The notes under the pieces: generated by a model
What the model was told of the DNA's origin: nothing
What the model saw: the letters and a program-made list of their open reading frames with translations, nothing else
The model's database searches: none
Translations under genes and position numbers: made by a program
Origin: Niveibacterium microcysteis
GTDB taxonomy: Bacteria > Pseudomonadota > Gammaproteobacteria > Burkholderiales > Rhodocyclaceae
DNA length: 64,000 nt
Direction: 5' to 3'
Assembly (NCBI RefSeq): GCF_017161445.1
Contig: NZ_CP071060.1
Coordinates: 2,790,001 to 2,854,000 of the forward strand
Part shown: positions 60,337-64,000 of the stretch, in pieces
Numbering within the stretch: the stretch's first letter is position 1
Layout of the letters: each line of letters opens with the position of its first letter

Positions 60337-60698
60337 TGAACAAGGCGCTCATCGTTGACGACAGCGAGCCGAATCGTCGGCTCCCTGCGCTGATTCTGGG
60401 CCAGCTTGGCTGGGCCACGACGGAAGTCGCGGATGGCAGTTCAGCGCTCGACGTCGCCCGCCTGGATCACTTCGACTGCATCCTGCTTGACCTCCATCTG
60501 CCCGATCTTCGAGGCGATGAAGTCTGTCGACGCTTGCGCTCAAACGCCGCTTACCCTGCCACCTGGATCGTTGCTTACACCGGCGAGAGCGCCGAGCATA
60601 TCGCCCAGATTACCCAAGACGCGCCCTTCGACGCTGTGCTGACCAAACCGATCACGCGTACGAGCCTGCTCAGGGCATTGCCGCCTCAGGAACGCTGA
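60336..60698 (+). CDS. Single-domain response regulator
   Basis: This 120-residue lone receiver domain has acidic pair D8/D9 (LIVDDSEPNRR), phosphorylation site D52 (ILLDLHLP), a Thr near 81 (VAYTGES) and K in LTKPI, a complete phosphorylation set. No output domain is present. Its ATG overlaps the lpxH stop, so it is translated with lipid A enzyme LpxH. It may act in a phosphorelay with a distant kinase. Its link to lpxH could be regulatory or incidental. Confidence 0.85.
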   Translation: MNKALIVDDSEPNRRLPALILGQLGWATTEVADGSSALDVARLDHFDCILLDLHLPDLRGDEVCRRLRSNAAYPATWIVAYTGESAEHIAQITQDAPFDAVLTKPITRTSLLRALPPQER

Positions 60699-60712
60699 GC
60701 GTCGCAGCAAAA

Positions 60713-60749
60713 ACAAACGCCGCGGGGGCGACCCCGCGGCGTTTGTTTT
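60713..60749. terminator. Bidirectional terminator
   Basis: ACAAACGCCGCGGGG (60713-60727) pairs with 60732-60746 around GCGA and is followed by TTT; A residues precede it. It separates the receiver gene from the convergent purF. Confidence 0.9.
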
Positions 60750-60791
60750 CTTGGGGCCCCACTCAAGGCTGTGGGCGCGAACGAGTGCCGG

Positions 60792-62342
60792 TCAGCGCTC
60801 CTCGTGAGACACGAGGTTCAGATCCATCTGGCCGCCGTCGCCTTCTTCATCGCCCTCATCATCACGACCATTCGAGGCTGGCGCATCCGTGTTGCGCGCA
60901 TCTTCAATCTCGTTCAGATAAGCCGCAGTGATGTCGCCCGTGACGTAGACGCCGTCGAAACACGAGGTCTCGAACACTTCAATCGCGGGGTTGAGCTCCT
61001 TGACTGCCTTCTTCAGATCTTCGAGATCCTGATAGATTAGGGCGTCTGCGCCAATCTCGTGTGCAATCTCATCCTCCGAACGAAACGCGCCGATCAGCTC
61101 GTTACGGCTCGGCATGTCGATGCCGTACACGTTGGCAAATCGCACCGGCGGCGCCGCCGAAGCCATGAACACCTGGGTGGCGCCTGCTTCGCGCGCCATA
61201 TTGATGATTTCGCGGCTCGTCGTGCCGCGCACGATGGAGTCATCAACCAGCAGCACGTTCTTGCCCGCGAACTCCTGGTGGATTGCGTTGAGCTTCTGGC
61301 GCACCGACTTACGGCGCACTGCCTGCCCCGGCATGATGAACGTGCGGCCGATATAGCGATTCTTGACGAAGCCTTCCCGGTACGGCACGCCGAGTCGATT
61401 CGAAAGCTCCATCGCCGCAGGCCGGCTCGAATCCGGAATCGGCACAACAACGTCGATCTTCAGATCCGGGTATTTCTTGAGAATGCGCGCCGCGAGGTAC
61501 TCACCCATTTTGACGCGGCTGTCGTAGACGGAAATACCGTCGATCAGCGAATCCGGGCGTGCGAGATACACATACTCGAACATGCACGGCGCATGCGGCA
61601 GGCCCGACGCGCACTGGCGACTCTCGAGCAGCCCCTGCGTATTGATCAGCACGGCTTCACCCGGTGCGATATCGCGCAGCAGCTTGAAACCGAGCACATC
61701 CACGGCGACGCTCTCCGAGGCAACCATGTACTCGGTGCCACCAAGCGCTTCGTTGCTGCCGATCACCAGTGGGCGAATGCCGTGCGGATCGCGGAACGCC
61801 AGCAGACCATAGCCAGCAATCATCACGACGGCTGCGTAGGCGCCCTTGACGCGACGCATCACCCCCGCCACCGCCTTGAAGATCTGCTCCGACTCCAGAC
61901 GGGGGCCCTTGGCATGCTCCTGGAGCTCGTGTGCAAGAACGTTCAACAGCACCTCGGAATCCGAGCTGGTGTTGATATGCCGAAGATCGGCAAGGAACAT
62001 CTCGCGCTTGAGTTCGTCCGCGTTGGTCAGGTTGCCGTTATGCGCAAGCATCAGACCAAACGGCGAGTTCACGTAGAACGGCTGCGCCTCGGCCGGGTTG
62101 TAGGCCGAACCGGCAGTGGGATAGCGGCAATGCCCGATTCCCCAGTTGCCGGTTAGGTTACGCATGTTGCGCGTGCGGAACACATCGCGCACCAGCCCCG
62201 AGCCCTTGTGCATGTGAAACTTGCCGGCCTGCGCCGTCGCAATGCCGGCCGCGTCCTGCCCACGGTGCTGCAACACCTGGAGCCCGTCATACAACAGCTG
62301 GTTGACCGGCGTAGTCGCTACTACACCCAGAATCCCGCACAT
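60792..62342 (-). CDS. purF: Amidophosphoribosyltransferase
   Basis: This 516-residue enzyme starts purine synthesis by making phosphoribosylamine from PRPP and glutamine. It begins MCGILGVV, so C2 is the N-terminal nucleophile after Met removal. The PRPP site is [17 protein letters not shown]. The phosphoribosyltransferase domain forms the C-terminal half. Its C-terminal tail is acidic ([16 protein letters not shown]). It follows cvpA by 10 bp, as in E. coli. Confidence 0.97.
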   Translation of the reverse strand: MCGILGVVATTPVNQLLYDGLQVLQHRGQDAAGIATAQAGKFHMHKGSGLVRDVFRTRNMRNLTGNWGIGHCRYPTAGSAYNPAEAQPFYVNSPFGLMLAHNGNLTNADELKREMFLADLRHINTSSDSEVLLNVLAHELQEHAKGPRLESEQIFKAVAGVMRRVKGAYAAVVMIAGYGLLAFRDPHGIRPLVIGSNEALGGTEYMVASESVAVDVLGFKLLRDIAPGEAVLINTQGLLESRQCASGLPHAPCMFEYVYLARPDSLIDGISVYDSRVKMGEYLAARILKKYPDLKIDVVVPIPDSSRPAAMELSNRLGVPYREGFVKNRYIGRTFIMPGQAVRRKSVRQKLNAIHQEFAGKNVLLVDDSIVRGTTSREIINMAREAGATQVFMASAAPPVRFANVYGIDMPSRNELIGAFRSEDEIAHEIGADALIYQDLEDLKKAVKELNPAIEVFETSCFDGVYVTGDITAAYLNEIEDARNTDAPASNGRDDEGDEEGDGGQMDLNLVSHEER

Positions 62343-62352
62343 CGTCGATCAC

Positions 62353-62844
62353 CTATCTGAATTGAATCCGTTTAGCGAGCGGCTCCGGCATCCACGGCGC
62401 CACCGCTAGCACCACCGCCTCAAGCGGGGGCGCCAATACCGCGTCACGCCACCAAGCCTGACGCGGAAGATTTGTCAGCCCGCCGACCATTACCAGTGCG
62501 AGCACCAGCAACAACCCGCGCGCCAACCCGAACAGTGCGCCAAAGGCTCGGTCCGCCAGACCAAGCCCAACCGCATGAAGCAACTCGCGCAACAACAAGC
62601 GCAGCAAACCAAGCACGAGCAGGCTCGCAATGAACAACAGTGCGAACGCCCCTGCCTGCTGCAATAACGGCTCGCTCGTAAGGCCACTGAACAGCGGCAC
62701 GACGAGCGGCGAAAAATGTTTGGCGACGAAGAACGCAATCACCCACGCCAGAAGCGCCAGGACCTCGCTGACCAACCCGCGCCAAGCGCCAAGCGCCAGC
62801 GAAATCAGCGTAACCGCGATGACCGCGTAGTCAAAACCGCTCAT
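62353..62844 (-). CDS. cvpA: CvpA family protein
   Basis: This 163-residue inner-membrane protein has about four helices. MSGFDYAVIAVTLISLALGAWRGLVSEV and AFGALFGLARGLLLVLALV match the CvpA family. E. coli CvpA was found through colicin V production; its present role in envelope stress is still being worked out. It is fixed upstream of purF. Confidence 0.92.
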   Translation of the reverse strand: MSGFDYAVIAVTLISLALGAWRGLVSEVLALLAWVIAFFVAKHFSPLVVPLFSGLTSEPLLQQAGAFALLFIASLLVLGLLRLLLRELLHAVGLGLADRAFGALFGLARGLLLVLALVMVGGLTNLPRQAWWRDAVLAPPLEAVVLAVAPWMPEPLAKRIQFR

Positions 62845-62848
62845 CGAG

Positions 62849-63559
62849 TCACGAACGAGGTGCTACAACGCCGGCCAGCCCCGCCTTTCGCAACTTCGCT
62901 GCCGCAGCGTCGGCCGCATCACGCGTCGCGAACGGGCCTGCACGCACTCGCGTCTTGTCCCCCAGCACCTCGGTGTAGGAATTGTAGCCTTGTGCCTTGA
63001 CCTTGCTCCGGACCGACGAGACGTTGCTCGCGTCCTTGAATGCGCCGAGCTGCACGACGTAGGCCCCGCCCGTTTCAACGGCTGCACTCTTGTCGCCACT
63101 CAGGATCGCCGCGGCACGCTCCGCCTCGGATCGCTTCGCGGCTGGCTCTGCAGACTTGGTCGCTGCTGGCTTTTCGGTCTTCGCAACATGGGGCTCTTCG
63201 GGCGCCGTTGGCTTGGGCGCGCTTTGCGCGGGCGCCGGCTCAGGTGCCTTCGGCGCCGGGCCGGAAGCGGTCGCACCTTCGCTCGGCGACGGCACGTTTC
63301 CACCAGATGGAATCTTGTCGTCCTCAACCGGCACTGCAGGCTTGCTCGGCGCTGGAGCGGTTCCCTGGATCACGCGCGACGCGAAATTCGCGCCCTCCTG
63401 GCTCGGAATGCGGATCTGGATGTCCTGACCGGCCTGCTTTGGCTCATGCTCCATCACAAGGGGCAAGACAATCGCCGCGACAAGCGCTAGTGCGCCTGCG
63501 CCGACCAAGCGTCGGCGCGCGCGCTTCTTCAGTTCGAGTTGGGTGTCGTTCTCGGCCAT
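62849..63559 (-). CDS. SPOR domain membrane protein (DedD type)
   Basis: This 236-residue protein has a single N-terminal membrane helix (LVGAGALALVAAIVLPLVM), a long Pro/Ala/Ser/Glu periplasmic linker, and a C-terminal SPOR domain (GGAYVVQLGAFKDASNVSSVRSKVKAQ then AGPFATRDAADAAAAKL). SPOR domains bind denuded septal peptidoglycan, so a cell-division role is likely. It sits between folC and cvpA, where E. coli has dedD. Confidence 0.9.
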   Translation of the reverse strand: MAENDTQLELKKRARRRLVGAGALALVAAIVLPLVMEHEPKQAGQDIQIRIPSQEGANFASRVIQGTAPAPSKPAVPVEDDKIPSGGNVPSPSEGATASGPAPKAPEPAPAQSAPKPTAPEEPHVAKTEKPAATKSAEPAAKRSEAERAAAILSGDKSAAVETGGAYVVQLGAFKDASNVSSVRSKVKAQGYNSYTEVLGDKTRVRAGPFATRDAADAAAAKLRKAGLAGVVAPRS

Positions 63560-63577
63560 TGCAGCAGCGCGCGGGTC

Positions 63578-64000
63578 TCAATGACGCCCCGACGATTGGA
63601 GCACGTCGGAGACAGTAAGGAATGATCCAAAGACTGCGATTCTATCATCCGGCTGAGCGCGCTCCTTGGCGCGATTGAGCCCGGCCGTCGGCCCGTCGCA
63701 GACCTCGATATCGCCCGCCACGCCCGCCTCACGAAGCTTGGCCGCGAGCGCGTCGCCCGATAAACCCCGCGGCCCCGGCAGCGAGCAAGCCAGCCAGTGA
63801 TCGACGCGACGGGCGATCAAGGAGATCGAACCGACCACATCCTTGTCCGACAACATCCCCACAACCGCATAGGTCTCAGGCGCGTAGCCGAGATTGGAGA
63901 TGTTCTCCGCCAACACGCCGATCGACTGTGGATTGTGGGCGACATCAAGAATCACGGTCGGTCGCCCCGGCAGAACCTGGAATCGCCCTGTCAGCTCCAC
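63578..64000 (-). CDS. folC: Dihydrofolate/folylpolyglutamate synthase, 3' part only
   Basis: The visible 140 residues are the C-terminal (MurC/D-type) domain, including TVILDVAHNPQS and GMLSDKDV, ending ALL-type VFGSFLTVSDVLQS. The frame is open at the right edge; GTG at 64000 is internal. FolC adds glutamate to dihydropteroate and folates. The next gene to the right is out of view. Confidence 0.93.
   Translation of the reverse strand: MELTGRFQVLPGRPTVILDVAHNPQSIGVLAENISNLGYAPETYAVVGMLSDKDVVGSISLIARRVDHWLACSLPGPRGLSGDALAAKLREAGVAGDIEVCDGPTAGLNRAKERAQPDDRIAVFGSFLTVSDVLQSSGRH

Overview
The window is chromosomal DNA from a betaproteobacterium, most likely of the Rhodocyclales. This rests on gene order: nuoA-N with a DUF2818 gene at its end, secG-tRNA-Leu(GAG)-nuoA, ftsH-folP-glmM, greA-carB-carA, dapB-bamE-fur, recN-nadK-hrcA, grpE-dnaK-dnaJ, cysS-ppiA-ppiB-lpxH and purF-cvpA-SPOR-folC. 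No rRNA and no CRISPR array were seen. The first 3.3 kb looks less GC-rich by eye and is foreign; the rest is mostly conserved core genome with a few lineage-specific insertions.

Layout. 1-3344 is the terminal part of a Tn7-like transposon. It holds the tail of a TnsC/TniB ATPase gene, a long TniQ/TnsD-type gene with a duplicated C-terminal module, a decayed IS3-family remnant, and a predicted element end with three spaced repeats. It abuts the terminator of the complex I operon. 3441-18832 (minus) encodes a Nudix hydrolase, DUF2818 and all 14 complex I subunits, preceded by tRNA-Leu and secG. 19463-25837 is a housekeeping block (glmM, folP, ftsH, rlmE, yhbY, DUF4149, greA). 25850-30267 is carBA, with a promoter and an adjoining hairpin-T-run leader that looks like an attenuator. 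A large hybrid histidine kinase lies between carA and dapB. bamE, fur, recN, nadK and hrcA follow; hrcA may be leaderless.

39006-43801 holds hemH, a small membrane protein, and a lineage-specific trio: an AP2-domain protein, a protein with Ca-binding-type loops, and a Ser/Thr kinase fused to a cyclic-nucleotide-binding fold. 43921-47763 is grpE-dnaK-dnaJ with sigma-32-type promoters before grpE and dnaK. 48253-54566 is accessory: two orphan periplasmic binding proteins, a PhoD-like phosphatase with large Ala-rich insertions, and a KAS III enzyme. 54630-60698 carries cysS, then an envelope operon of a TPR protein and an L,D-transpeptidase that end in the same NTF2-like domain, two cyclophilins, lpxH and a lone receiver-domain protein. 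The right edge is purF-cvpA-SPOR and the 3' end of folC.

The best candidates for something new are the Tn7-like element with its unusual TniQ protein, the carAB leader, the paired TPR/L,D-transpeptidase proteins, and the kinase-cNBD fusion beside an AP2 protein. Everything here comes from reading the sequence; no database or structure search was run.
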